This document shows positions 1 through 5,229 of a stretch of 7,505 nucleotides of DNA, in pieces; position 1 is the first letter of the stretch, and every line of letters starts with the position of its first letter. Source of the DNA: an uncultured Lachnospiraceae bacterium (GTDB lineage: Bacteria; Bacillota; Clostridia; Lachnospirales; Lachnospiraceae); contig CAJUNN010000072.1 of the NCBI GenBank assembly GCA_910587955.1, positions 1 through 7,505 of the forward strand, written 5' to 3'. The translations under genes and the position numbers were made by a program. The notes under the pieces were generated by a model. The model did not search any database, had not been told where the DNA came from, and was given only the letters and a program-made list of their open reading frames with translations.

Positions 1-54
1 ACCCGTGACCTCCGCACTACCAATGCGACGCTCTACCGACTGAGCCACAGCAGC
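1..54 (-). tRNA. tRNA-Thr (anticodon GGU), 3' part missing at window edge
   Basis: Read on the minus strand, the segment starts with acceptor arm GCTGCTG (48-54) followed by TG. The D arm is GCTC/GAGC closing an AGTCGGTA loop. The anticodon stem TCGCA/TGCGG closes the seven-base loop TTGGTAG, which puts anticodon GGT at 19-21, reading ACC and ACU threonine codons. The variable loop is AGGTC and the T stem starts with ACGGG. The window ends there, so the T loop, the second half of the T stem and the 3' acceptor strand are outside; about 20 bases are lost. Every visible stem pairs, with one G-U at the base of the anticodon stem, so the gene looks intact rather than decayed. Confidence 0.93.
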
Positions 55-77
55 AACTATGCGTAACACGCTAGATT

Positions 78-106
78 ATAATAGCATTTGGGACAGGGAT
101 TGTCAA
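78..106 (-). promoter_or_regulatory. Promoter of the tRNA-Thr gene
   Basis: On the minus strand there is a perfect -35 TTGACA (101-106), a 17-bp spacer and a -10 TATTAT (78-83). The spacer ends in TGC, which gives the TGn of an extended -10. An alternative TATAAT lies at 75-80 but would need a 20-bp spacer. Transcription would start near position 71, about 17 nt upstream of the mature tRNA 5' end. Near-consensus elements with an A/T-rich block upstream fit a stable RNA promoter. Confidence 0.85.
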
Positions 107-111
107 GAAAT

Positions 112-138
112 AATTTTAAAAATTTTAAAAATTTAAAA
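112..138. repeat. A/T-only block with three 9-bp near-repeats, UP-element-like
   Basis: Three consecutive 9-bp units, AATTTTAAA (112-120), AATTTTAAA (121-129) and AATTTAAAA (130-138), form a run of A and T only. The block begins 5 bp upstream of the tRNA -35 box, where an UP element binding the RNA polymerase alpha C-terminal domain would lie. It also sits about 20 bp upstream of the divergent regulator promoter. The repeats are seen directly; the UP-element role is inferred. Confidence 0.45.
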
Positions 139-159
139 GAAAAGGAGGACGCTATTGTC

Positions 160-188
160 TTTACTTTTTGGAGAAAAAACTTTATAAT
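160..188 (+). promoter_or_regulatory. Promoter of the PucR/CdaR-type regulator gene
   Basis: A consensus -10 TATAAT (183-188) lies 17 bp after a -35-like TTTACT (160-165, four of six consensus positions). Transcription would start near 195, leaving a 5' leader of about 44 nt before the ATG at 239. The gene's ribosome binding site is AGGGGG (227-232), 6 nt before the start. Confidence 0.6.
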
Positions 189-238
189 AATAGCAGATCA
201 AGAGGAATAGTGAGAACTGCAGAAAAAGGGGGAAACTT

Positions 239-1327
239 ATGATTTCGAATCAGATTATTCAGTCATCCATCGAAGATTTGCGAACCATTACCAGGATTGA
301 TTTATGTGTCCTTGACACAGAAGGCAGTCTGGCAGCTTCCACTTTTGATATGCAGAATATTTCCAGAGATGTGCTGGACGCCTTTGTGAATTCCCAGGCA
401 GAGAGCCAGAGCCTTCAGGGCTGCCATTTTTTTAAAGTTTATGACGAGGATCAGCTGAGCTATGTGCTTCTCTCCAGAGGAACGGGGGAAGACGCCTATA
501 TGATAGGGAAGGTGGCGGTAAGCCAGCTTCAGAGTTTGATCGTGGCTTACAAAGAGCGCTTTGACAAAAATAATTTTGTGCAGAATCTGCTTTTGGATAA
601 TCTGCTTCTGGTGGATATTTACAGCCAGGCGAAAAAGCTGCATGTGAGCATTGAAGCCCTGCGGGTAGTTTATTTGATTGAGACGAAAGATGAGAAGGAT
701 GCCATGGCGCTGGAGACGGTCCGCAGTATTTTTGCTCCCAGCTCCCAGGATGTAATCACGGCAGTGGATGAGAAAAACATTGTAGTGGTCAAGGAGATCG
801 GTCAGGAAGATACATACGAATCCCTGGAGCGGATCGGGAACCTTCTGGTGGATATGCTGAATACGGATATGGAACCCAAAATCCGGGTGGGTTACGGAAG
901 GATTGTGGATCAGCTCAAAGATGTGTCCAAATCCTATAAGGAGGCCAAGATGGCCCTGGACGTGGGGCGGATTTTCTACCCGGAGAAGACGGTGGTAGCC
1001 TATCATACCCTGGGGATTGGGCGCCTGATTTATCAGCTTCCTCTGCCTCTGTGCGAGATGTTTATGCGGGAAGTGCTGGGAGAAAATCTCCCCGATACTT
1101 TCGATGAAGAGACGCTTGTGACCATCCAGAAGTTTTTCGAAAACAATCTCAATGTTTCGGAGACAGCCAGACAGCTTTTCGTGCACCGGAATACTCTGGT
1201 CTACCGGCTGGAGAAGCTGCAGAAGACCACGGGGCTGGATATCCGGGTGTTTGAGGACGCCCTGACCTTTCAGATAGCACTGATGGTGGCCAGCTATATG
1301 AAATATCTGGAGGAATTGGAACGATAA
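239..1327 (+). CDS. PucR/CdaR-family transcriptional regulator
   Basis: A 362-residue DNA-binding regulator of the PucR/CdaR (sugar diacid regulator) type. The C-terminal HTH occupies about residues 297-348. Its core is NLNVSETARQLFVHRNTLVY (303-322), followed by RLEKLQKTTGLDIR, a signature of PucR-type C-terminal HTH domains. Residues about 140-260 fit the degenerate GGDEF-like middle domain of the family, without a GGDEF catalytic motif. Residues 1-125 form an N-terminal sensor-like part (IDLCVLDTEGSLAAS near 20-34), possibly PAS/Cache-related. There is no signal peptide or membrane span, so it is cytosolic. ATG is chosen because AGGGGG lies 6 nt upstream. It is monocistronic, with its own promoter and terminator. 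Known relatives respond to small metabolites such as glycerate or purine intermediates; neither effector nor targets can be read here, and no adjacent metabolic gene gives a clue. Confidence 0.85.
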   Translation: MISNQIIQSSIEDLRTITRIDLCVLDTEGSLAASTFDMQNISRDVLDAFVNSQAESQSLQGCHFFKVYDEDQLSYVLLSRGTGEDAYMIGKVAVSQLQSLIVAYKERFDKNNFVQNLLLDNLLLVDIYSQAKKLHVSIEALRVVYLIETKDEKDAMALETVRSIFAPSSQDVITAVDEKNIVVVKEIGQEDTYESLERIGNLLVDMLNTDMEPKIRVGYGRIVDQLKDVSKSYKEAKMALDVGRIFYPEKTVVAYHTLGIGRLIYQLPLPLCEMFMREVLGENLPDTFDEETLVTIQKFFENNLNVSETARQLFVHRNTLVYRLEKLQKTTGLDIRVFEDALTFQIALMVASYMKYLEELER

Positions 1328-1331
1328 AAGA

Positions 1332-1367
1332 AATGGACTGCTATTCGGCAGTCCGTTCCTTTTTTTT
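1332..1367 (+). terminator. Intrinsic terminator of the regulator gene, possibly bidirectional
   Basis: The 7-bp GC-rich stem GGACTGC (1335-1341) / GCAGTCC (1348-1354) closes a 6-nt loop. It extends by T-G and two A-T pairs to 10 bp and is followed by a run of eight T (1360-1367). It starts 4 nt after the regulator stop codon. On the minus strand the same hairpin is followed by ATTTCTTTTAT, a weaker U-rich tail, so it may also end the convergent DUF1836 transcript, whose stop codon (1341-1343) lies inside the stem. Confidence 0.88.
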
Positions 1368-1967
1368 GTTCTTTTTTTCCGGATCCGGAAGCTGGTCGAT
1401 GAGCTTCTCGATGACCTGTTTTTTGACATAAACATCAAAACTGAGCATACAGATAAAGGAGAAGAGCTGCAGGAAGTTCCGCTCCTCCTCCGGGGAATCG
1501 CAAAAAGTCTGGCCGGAAGTCTCGTATTTCCGGATGAGATCTTCTTTCACCACTTCGATCTGGCTCTTTTCCAGACTGAAAACTTCCGTATAAATTTCAT
1601 CCAGCTGCAGGCCGCGGCCGGTGTGGAAATAGTTCTCCGTCAGGGGCGAGAGCAGGCTCTTTATATCGCTGATGGAGAGAATATTTTTAAAATAGTAAAT
1701 AAAAATCAGGAGCAGCAGGTGTTCCCTGGAATATTTCTTTTTTTCCGGCGGAGGGAGCAGATTGTTTTTGGCATAGTTGTTGATCATGGTTTTTGTCAGG
1801 ATTTTGTCCTCCTCATAGCGCTTGGAGGATTGCAGCTGGCTGTCCATAAATGTCGTTACCTGATCCATATATAAATCGATGCCCGGCACGTCCGCGGGCT
1901 TGATGTAGTCGATTCGGTTCAGGCTGTCCAGAATACTCTCCAGAAGATTTTTGGAGTCTATGGTCAT
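1341..1967 (-). CDS. DUF1836 domain protein, predicted MerR-like HTH
   Basis: A 208-residue protein of the DUF1836 family, common in Firmicutes and without a well-defined function. The family hallmark is a helix-turn-helix-like segment at about residues 53-105: EDKILTKTMINNYAKNNLLP, then a basic KKK and YSREHLLLLIFIYYFKNILS, ending in SISDIKSLLSPL. This resembles the N-terminal half of MerR-type winged helices. The rest is predicted helical; the tail (198-206) is very basic, with repeated Lys. There is no signal peptide; the hydrophobic LLLLIFIYYF stretch is more likely HTH core than a membrane span. An in-frame GTG at 1976 exists, but it is part of the Shine-Dalgarno sequence TGAGGTG (1974-1980), so ATG at 1967 with 6-nt spacing is the credible start. 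It is convergent with the PucR-type gene and divergent from pspA. DNA binding is inferred, not shown. Confidence 0.82.
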   Translation of the reverse strand: MTIDSKNLLESILDSLNRIDYIKPADVPGIDLYMDQVTTFMDSQLQSSKRYEEDKILTKTMINNYAKNNLLPPPEKKKYSREHLLLLIFIYYFKNILSISDIKSLLSPLTENYFHTGRGLQLDEIYTEVFSLEKSQIEVVKEDLIRKYETSGQTFCDSPEEERNFLQLFSFICMLSFDVYVKKQVIEKLIDQLPDPEKKNKKKERTAE

Positions 1968-1973
1968 AGTAAT

Positions 1974-1980
1974 CACCTCA
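1974..1980 (-). promoter_or_regulatory. Ribosome binding site that fixes the DUF1836 start
   Basis: On the minus strand TGAGGTG is followed by ATTACT and then ATG (1967). The upstream in-frame GTG (1976-1974) overlaps this site and has no ribosome binding site of its own, so a three-residue-longer protein is unlikely. Confidence 0.75.
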
Positions 1981-1986
1981 TGACAT

Positions 1987-2015
1987 ATTATATAGTATTA
2001 AAAACCACATGACAA
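1987..2015 (-). promoter_or_regulatory. Promoter of the DUF1836 gene
   Basis: On the minus strand there is a -35 TTGTCA (2010-2015, five of six matches), a 17-bp spacer and a perfect -10 TATAAT (1987-1992). Transcription would start near 1980, at or just before the Shine-Dalgarno sequence, so the 5' leader is only about 13 nt. A second perfect TTGACA lies at 2043-2048 on the same strand, but no good -10 box stands at the right distance. Confidence 0.75.
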
Positions 2016-2055
2016 GCAGTAAATGTTTATTTTTTATTAAATTGTCAATAAATGA

Positions 2056-2084
2056 GTGACAGTTCGCGAAAAATGTACTATAAT
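2056..2084 (+). promoter_or_regulatory. Sigma-A-type promoter of the pspA operon
   Basis: The -35 GTGACA (2056-2061, five of six) and perfect -10 TATAAT (2079-2084) are separated by exactly 17 bp. The start point is expected near 2091, giving pspA a leader of about 280 nt. The spacer holds the perfect 8-bp palindrome TTCGCGAA (2063-2070). The B. subtilis counterpart operon uses the stress sigma factor SigW, but no matching TGAAAC-N16-CGTA arrangement is found here. Confidence 0.75.
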
Positions 2085-2119
2085 AAAAACGGAATTTGTG
2101 TCAAAATTCCAGAAAACAA

Positions 2120-2143
2120 CAGAATCCCGGAAAAGGGAGTCTG
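2120..2143 (+). other. RNA hairpin at the 5' side of the tandem units
   Basis: CAGA (2120-2123) pairs with TCTG (2140-2143) and TCCC (2125-2128) with GGGA (2135-2138). One A-G mismatch separates the helices and a GGAAAA loop closes them. The following bases are not T-rich, so it is not a plain terminator. Its 3' side, GGAAAAGGGAG to AAACTC, loosely resembles the end of a repeat unit and may be a decayed copy. Confidence 0.5.
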
Positions 2144-2240
2144 TGAAACTCAGAAACAGCAGACTTTCAGAAAGCGCCAGCAAAATTGACGGCCGTAGGA
2201 TACGGCCGGGAATTTAGCTATGGAAAGGTGCTGGAGGGAA
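2141..2240 (+). repeat. Tandem 100-bp unit 1, structured
   Basis: This unit is 88 of 100 bases identical to the next one, with no insertions or deletions. CGGCCGTA (2190-2197) and TACGGCCG (2201-2208) form an 8-bp stem with a GGA loop. Outside a GA/GG internal loop, AAATT (2183-2187) pairs with AATTT (2211-2215). An outer stem CCAGCA (2177-2182) / TGCTGG (2229-2234) can close the element. A competing stem AGCGCC (2173-2178) / GGTGCT (2227-2232) uses some of the same bases. The segment between the inner and outer stems, AGCTATGGAAA, is identical in both units. Confidence 0.85.
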
Positions 2241-2340
2241 CTGAGGAACTCAAAAACAGCAGGCTCCCGGGAAGCGCCAGCAAAATTGACGGTCGTAGGA
2301 TACGGCCGGAAATTTAGCTATGGAAAAGCGCTGGAGGGAA
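2241..2340 (+). repeat. Tandem 100-bp unit 2, structured
   Basis: It follows unit 1 directly at exact 100-bp period. The central hairpin is kept: C at 2193 has become T at 2293, turning a C-G pair into U-G. The internal loop becomes GA/GA, compatible with tandem sheared G-A pairs. The inner AAATT/AATTT stem is unchanged. The competing stem AGCGC (2273-2277) / GCGCT (2328-2332) gains a G-C where unit 1 has G-U. Four of the 12 differences fall in 2261-2270, where unit 2 has CTCCC, complementary to the GGGAG in the pspA ribosome binding site. The first 15 bases of a third copy follow at 2341-2355. Confidence 0.85.
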
Positions 2341-2356
2341 CTGCGGAACTCAAAAT

Positions 2357-2364
2357 AGGGAGGG
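2357..2364 (+). promoter_or_regulatory. Ribosome binding site that fixes the pspA start
   Basis: AGGGAGGG lies 7 nt before ATG at 2372. An in-frame TTG at 2366 would sit 1 nt from this site, too close to be used, so the start two codons downstream is preferred. The GGGAG within it (2358-2362) is complementary to CTCCC at 2264-2268 in tandem unit 2. Confidence 0.75.
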
Positions 2365-2371
2365 TTTGGAA

Positions 2372-3052
2372 ATGGCAAATATTTTAAAGAGATTCGGGGA
2401 CATCATGTCGGCAAACATCAATGCGCTGCTGGATAAGGCAGAGGACCCGGAGAAAATGATTGATAAATATCTGAGGGATATTGAGAGCGACCTGGGCAAG
2501 GTAAAGGCAGAGACGGCAGCGGTAATGGCTACGGAAACCAGAGCAAAGCGGGAGCTTGCGGAGTGCGGGGATGAGATAGCCAAGATGCAGAAGTACGCGG
2601 AGAAAGCCCTGCTTGCCGGCAATGAGGGAGATGCCCGCCAGTTCTTGGAGAAAAAGACACAGCTTACCCAGAAGCAGGCCAGCCTTCAGCAGTCTTACGA
2701 TCTGGCTGCGGCCAATGCCGTTAAAATGCGGGAGATGCACGACAAGCTGGTGAAAGATATGGATAGCCTGCGGGCAAGACGGGATGCGATCAAGGCGAAA
2801 GTAGCAGTGGCTAAGACCCAGGAAAAGATGAATCAGATGGGTTCCAGCATTGCAGGCGCCGGGGATGCCATGTCGGCTTTTGACCGGATGGAGGAGAAAG
2901 CGGACCGGATGCTGGATGAGGCCAATGCCCTGGCTGATTTGAACACGGAGAATGACAGTGTGGAGGATCTGGCCAAGAAATATGATGATACGACCGCAGA
3001 TACGGCAGTGGACGATGAGCTGGCAGCACTGAAGGCGAAGATGGGATTGTAA
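2372..3052 (+). CDS. pspA: PspA/IM30-family membrane-stress protein
   Basis: A 226-residue PspA/IM30-family protein, of typical length. It opens with the amphipathic helix MANILKRFGDIMSANINALL, the membrane-binding segment of the family, followed by the conserved EDPEKMIDKYLRDIE motif (24-38). A long, charged, heptad-like helical region spans about 25-155. Further conserved pieces are GNEGDARQFLEKK (83-95) and FDRMEEKADRMLDEANA (170-186). There is no signal peptide or membrane span. Family members are cytosolic, assemble into large ESCRT-III-like oligomers on the inner leaflet and help keep the membrane sealed under stress. The last 30 residues are acidic, then end in LAALKAKMGL. It is the first gene of a tight operon; the next gene starts 4 nt after its stop. 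This matches ydjF of B. subtilis in arrangement. Function is inferred by homology. Confidence 0.93.
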   Translation: MANILKRFGDIMSANINALLDKAEDPEKMIDKYLRDIESDLGKVKAETAAVMATETRAKRELAECGDEIAKMQKYAEKALLAGNEGDARQFLEKKTQLTQKQASLQQSYDLAAANAVKMREMHDKLVKDMDSLRARRDAIKAKVAVAKTQEKMNQMGSSIAGAGDAMSAFDRMEEKADRMLDEANALADLNTENDSVEDLAKKYDDTTADTAVDDELAALKAKMGL

Positions 3053-3056
3053 AAGC

Positions 3057-4232
3057 ATGGATGACAAGATCTACTACTGTGAAAACTGCGGCGGCGTGAT
3101 GGAATTTGACGTGGAAAGCCAGAGTTTGAAGTGTCCCAACTGTGACACCGTGGTTCCCATTATCAATGACAAGAGCCGCATCGTAGAACACAGTCTTACG
3201 CGCCGCGCTCTTCAGAGCATCCGGGCAGAAGAGAAGACCTCTCACACCATGGAATGCAGGGGCTGCGGGGCGAAGATAGAGGTGGACGCTACCAGTACAG
3301 CTACGGAATGCCCCTACTGCGGTTCCGATTATGTGCTGGCCGGTAAGCAGGAGGACGCCATTCTTCCCGACGGAGTGCTTCCTTTTCAGGTGGATAAGAA
3401 CCGGGTGGGAGAGTTGTTCCGGCGCTGGATGAAAGGCCGCTGGCTGGCACCGGGAGAGTTAAAGCATCTGTATCAGAAAGACCGGCTGCAGGGAATCTAT
3501 ATCCCTTACTGGACGTTTGACGCGAAAGCGGCTGCCCGGTATACGGCCATGGGCGGCCGTCACCGGACCGTTACGCGCAGAGGAGCGGACGGAAAGGAAG
3601 TGCGGGAGGTAGTCACAGACTGGTATCCCACATCGGGAAACCTGCATCATTTCTTTGACGATATACTAGTCTGTGCTTCCGATAAAATGGAATCCGGGCT
3701 TCTCCGCCGGGTGGGAAGCTACGGTACACAGCAGATGGCTTCTTATACGCCGGAGTATCTCTCCGGCTATGGAGCAGAGTGCTATACAGTGGATTTGAAT
3801 CAGGCCCACAGGCAGGCGCTCCGGAATATGGAGTCAGAACTGGAGAGTATGGCCCGAAGCGATGTGCTGCGGCGGTATGACGAAGTGATGGATGTGCGTG
3901 TATCCGCCGATTTCCGGGAGGAGACATACAAGCATGTGCTGCTTCCGGTTTATACTACGGCATATACATATAAAGGGAAACGGTATCACGTTCTGATCAA
4001 CGGCCAGAGCGGGAAGGTTGAGGGAGATTATCCCAAGAGTCCCGTCCGGCTTGCAGGAATCGTTCTGGCAGTTGTTATCCTTCTGGCGCTTCTGTACTGG
4101 TTCAGCGAAGGATCCGGAATGCAGGCGGAGACTCTGCCGCTTTCGGAGACAGAGCAGACGCTGGAGACAGAGGCGGAAGGCGTCTGGGAAGAGATTTGGG
4201 CGGATGCGGAACTGGAATCAAATCATAACTAA
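3057..4232 (+). CDS. YdjG-like protein: two zinc ribbons and one C-terminal membrane span
   Basis: A 391-residue protein with two N-terminal zinc ribbons. The first has Cys 8, 11, 26 and 29 (CENC and CPNC), the second Cys 67, 70, 85 and 88 (CRGC and CPYC). A long soluble middle region with no recognised domain follows (about 100-325; note PYWTFDAKAAARY near 150-161). A single hydrophobic span, RLAGIVLAVVILLALLYWF, covers 331-349, with basic residues before it. That predicts a cytosolic N-terminal body and a 42-residue, strongly acidic external tail. There is no signal peptide. The arrangement resembles B. subtilis YdjG, which with YdjH and YdjI links PspA to the membrane. The start lies 4 nt after pspA with only a weak GGGA upstream, so translational coupling is likely. 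Zinc binding and a PspA-docking role are inferred from the Cys pattern and neighbours. Confidence 0.8.
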   Translation: MDDKIYYCENCGGVMEFDVESQSLKCPNCDTVVPIINDKSRIVEHSLTRRALQSIRAEEKTSHTMECRGCGAKIEVDATSTATECPYCGSDYVLAGKQEDAILPDGVLPFQVDKNRVGELFRRWMKGRWLAPGELKHLYQKDRLQGIYIPYWTFDAKAAARYTAMGGRHRTVTRRGADGKEVREVVTDWYPTSGNLHHFFDDILVCASDKMESGLLRRVGSYGTQQMASYTPEYLSGYGAECYTVDLNQAHRQALRNMESELESMARSDVLRRYDEVMDVRVSADFREETYKHVLLPVYTTAYTYKGKRYHVLINGQSGKVEGDYPKSPVRLAGIVLAVVILLALLYWFSEGSGMQAETLPLSETEQTLETEAEGVWEEIWADAELESNHN

Positions 4233-4247
4233 AAATAGGAGACAGTT

Positions 4248-5216
4248 ATGGGATTATTTAGCGGACAATTTGCCAATGTAGTGGAATGGCAGGAATTCCG
4301 GGACGATATGCTGTTCTGGAAATGGAGCAATAAAGAGATTAAGAAGGGGAGCCGGCTGATTATCCGGCCGGGCCAGGATGCTATTTTTATCTATAACGGA
4401 AAAGTGGAAGGCCTTTTCCGGGATGACGGGAGCTATGATATTGAGTCGGATATCATTCCGTTTCTGTCAACTTTGAAGGGATTTAAATTCGGATTTAACA
4501 GCGGCCTGCGGGCAGAGGTACTTTTTATCAATACCAAGGAAGTATTGGTAAAGTGGGGGACAAAAAGTCCTGTATTGATTCCGGCCCCGGGACTTCCGGG
4601 CGGAATGCCGATACGTTCCTTCGGAAGCTTTGCCTGCAAGGTGGCGGATTACGACGCCCTGATTGAAAAGGTTGCCGGAATCAAGCAGCAGTATACGGTG
4701 GAAGATGTCAAAGAGCGGATTACTTCCATGCTGGATCAGCTTTTGATGAAATGGATTGCCAGAGAAGGTAAGGATATGTTCAATCTCCAGGTCAATGCCA
4801 CGGAAATCGGACGGGGCATCCAGGAAGATTTGGATATGGAGATGAGCAAGATTGGCATCGGCATCACCAGCTTTTCTATTTCCAGCTTCAACTATCCTCA
4901 AGAGGTGCAGAAGATGGCAGAGAAGGCGGCGGCCCAAAGCATGATTGGAGATGTGGGACGTTTCCAGCAGGTATCCATGGGAGAAGCCATGGCCAGAGGT
5001 CATGGAGGCGGAACGGCCTCGGATATGGCCGGGATTGCCATGGGAATGGCTATGGGCCAGCAGATGGCGGCCCAGGTGCAGCAGGGATTTGCCGGCCATC
5101 AGAACGTTTCAGCAGGACAGCCGGCAGGGGGAGCGGCTCCCAATTTCTGCCCGGACTGCGGGACGAAGACCAACGGTGCAAATTTCTGTCCCAACTGCGG
5201 CAGAAAACTTGTGTAA
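4248..5216 (+). CDS. YdjI-like SPFH-domain protein with C-terminal zinc ribbon
   Basis: A 322-residue protein of the SPFH/Band 7 type annotated as the virion-core/YdjI family. The N-terminus (MGLFSGQFANVVEWQEF) is followed by an SPFH-like body at about 22-235, including LIIRPGQDAIFIYNGKVEG (37-55), the PAPGLPGGMPIR turn (112-123) and a helical part with KAAAQSMIGDVGRFQQ (226-241). A Gly/Ala/Met/Gln-rich flexible linker (245-297) leads to a final zinc ribbon with Cys 301, 304, 314 and 317 (CPDC and CPNC). No membrane span is seen, so membrane contact is probably through partners. In B. subtilis, YdjI is needed to bring PspA to the membrane. AGGAGA lies 5 nt before the ATG. The gap is 15 nt to the upstream gene and 13 nt to pcrA. 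Confidence 0.87.
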   Translation: MGLFSGQFANVVEWQEFRDDMLFWKWSNKEIKKGSRLIIRPGQDAIFIYNGKVEGLFRDDGSYDIESDIIPFLSTLKGFKFGFNSGLRAEVLFINTKEVLVKWGTKSPVLIPAPGLPGGMPIRSFGSFACKVADYDALIEKVAGIKQQYTVEDVKERITSMLDQLLMKWIAREGKDMFNLQVNATEIGRGIQEDLDMEMSKIGIGITSFSISSFNYPQEVQKMAEKAAAQSMIGDVGRFQQVSMGEAMARGHGGGTASDMAGIAMGMAMGQQMAAQVQQGFAGHQNVSAGQPAGGAAPNFCPDCGTKTNGANFCPNCGRKLV

Positions 5217-5229
5217 ACAGGAGAGCGGA

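Larger units (their letters stand above)
2091..2371 (+). promoter_or_regulatory. Long structured 5' leader of the pspA operon, candidate cis-regulatory RNA
   Basis: About 280 nt separate the expected transcription start from the pspA ATG. The leader contains, in order, an upstream hairpin (2120-2143), two 100-bp tandem units (2141-2240 and 2241-2340), the first 15 bases of a third unit (2341-2355), and the pspA ribosome binding site. No credible coding sequence is present. I do not recognise the sequence as a known riboswitch, T-box or ribosomal leader. A cis-acting RNA is the preferred reading; protein-binding DNA repeats or a small RNA processed from the leader are alternatives. Confidence 0.55.

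Noticed and set aside
302..1438. 378-codon open frame on the minus strand
   Set aside because: It is antisense to the PucR-type regulator, spans its terminator and overlaps the DUF1836 gene; no domain or ribosome binding site supports it.
2144..2169. TGAAAC at 2144-2149 as a SigW-type -35 box
   Set aside because: No CGTA lies about 16 bp downstream, and the GGAACT motifs at 2245 and 2345 also lack a matching ECF -10. The sigma-A-type promoter at 2056-2084 is far better.
2141..2340. CRISPR array or insertion-sequence ends as an explanation of the tandem repeats
   Set aside because: The units are long, directly adjacent and without spacers. There is no cas gene, transposase, terminal inverted repeat or target-site duplication in the window.
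2366..2371. TTG start for pspA two codons upstream
   Set aside because: Only 1 nt separates it from AGGGAGGG. ATG at 2372 has normal spacing and gives the family's usual N-terminus, MANILKRF.
2220..2387. 55-codon frame starting at ATG in unit 1, with a matching 12-codon frame at 2320-2358 in unit 2 that ends at the pspA ribosome binding site
   Set aside because: The upstream ribosome binding sites are weak (GGGAA or GGAAA). Two of the first four codons differ with amino acid changes between units, and the 100-bp period does not keep frame between copies. Treated as non-coding unless profiling shows otherwise.
4945..5229. 95-residue upstream extension of pcrA overlapping the SPFH gene
   Set aside because: It lies in another frame over the SPFH linker and zinc ribbon. 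The ATG at 5230 has a good ribosome binding site and starts the protein where PcrA is expected to start.
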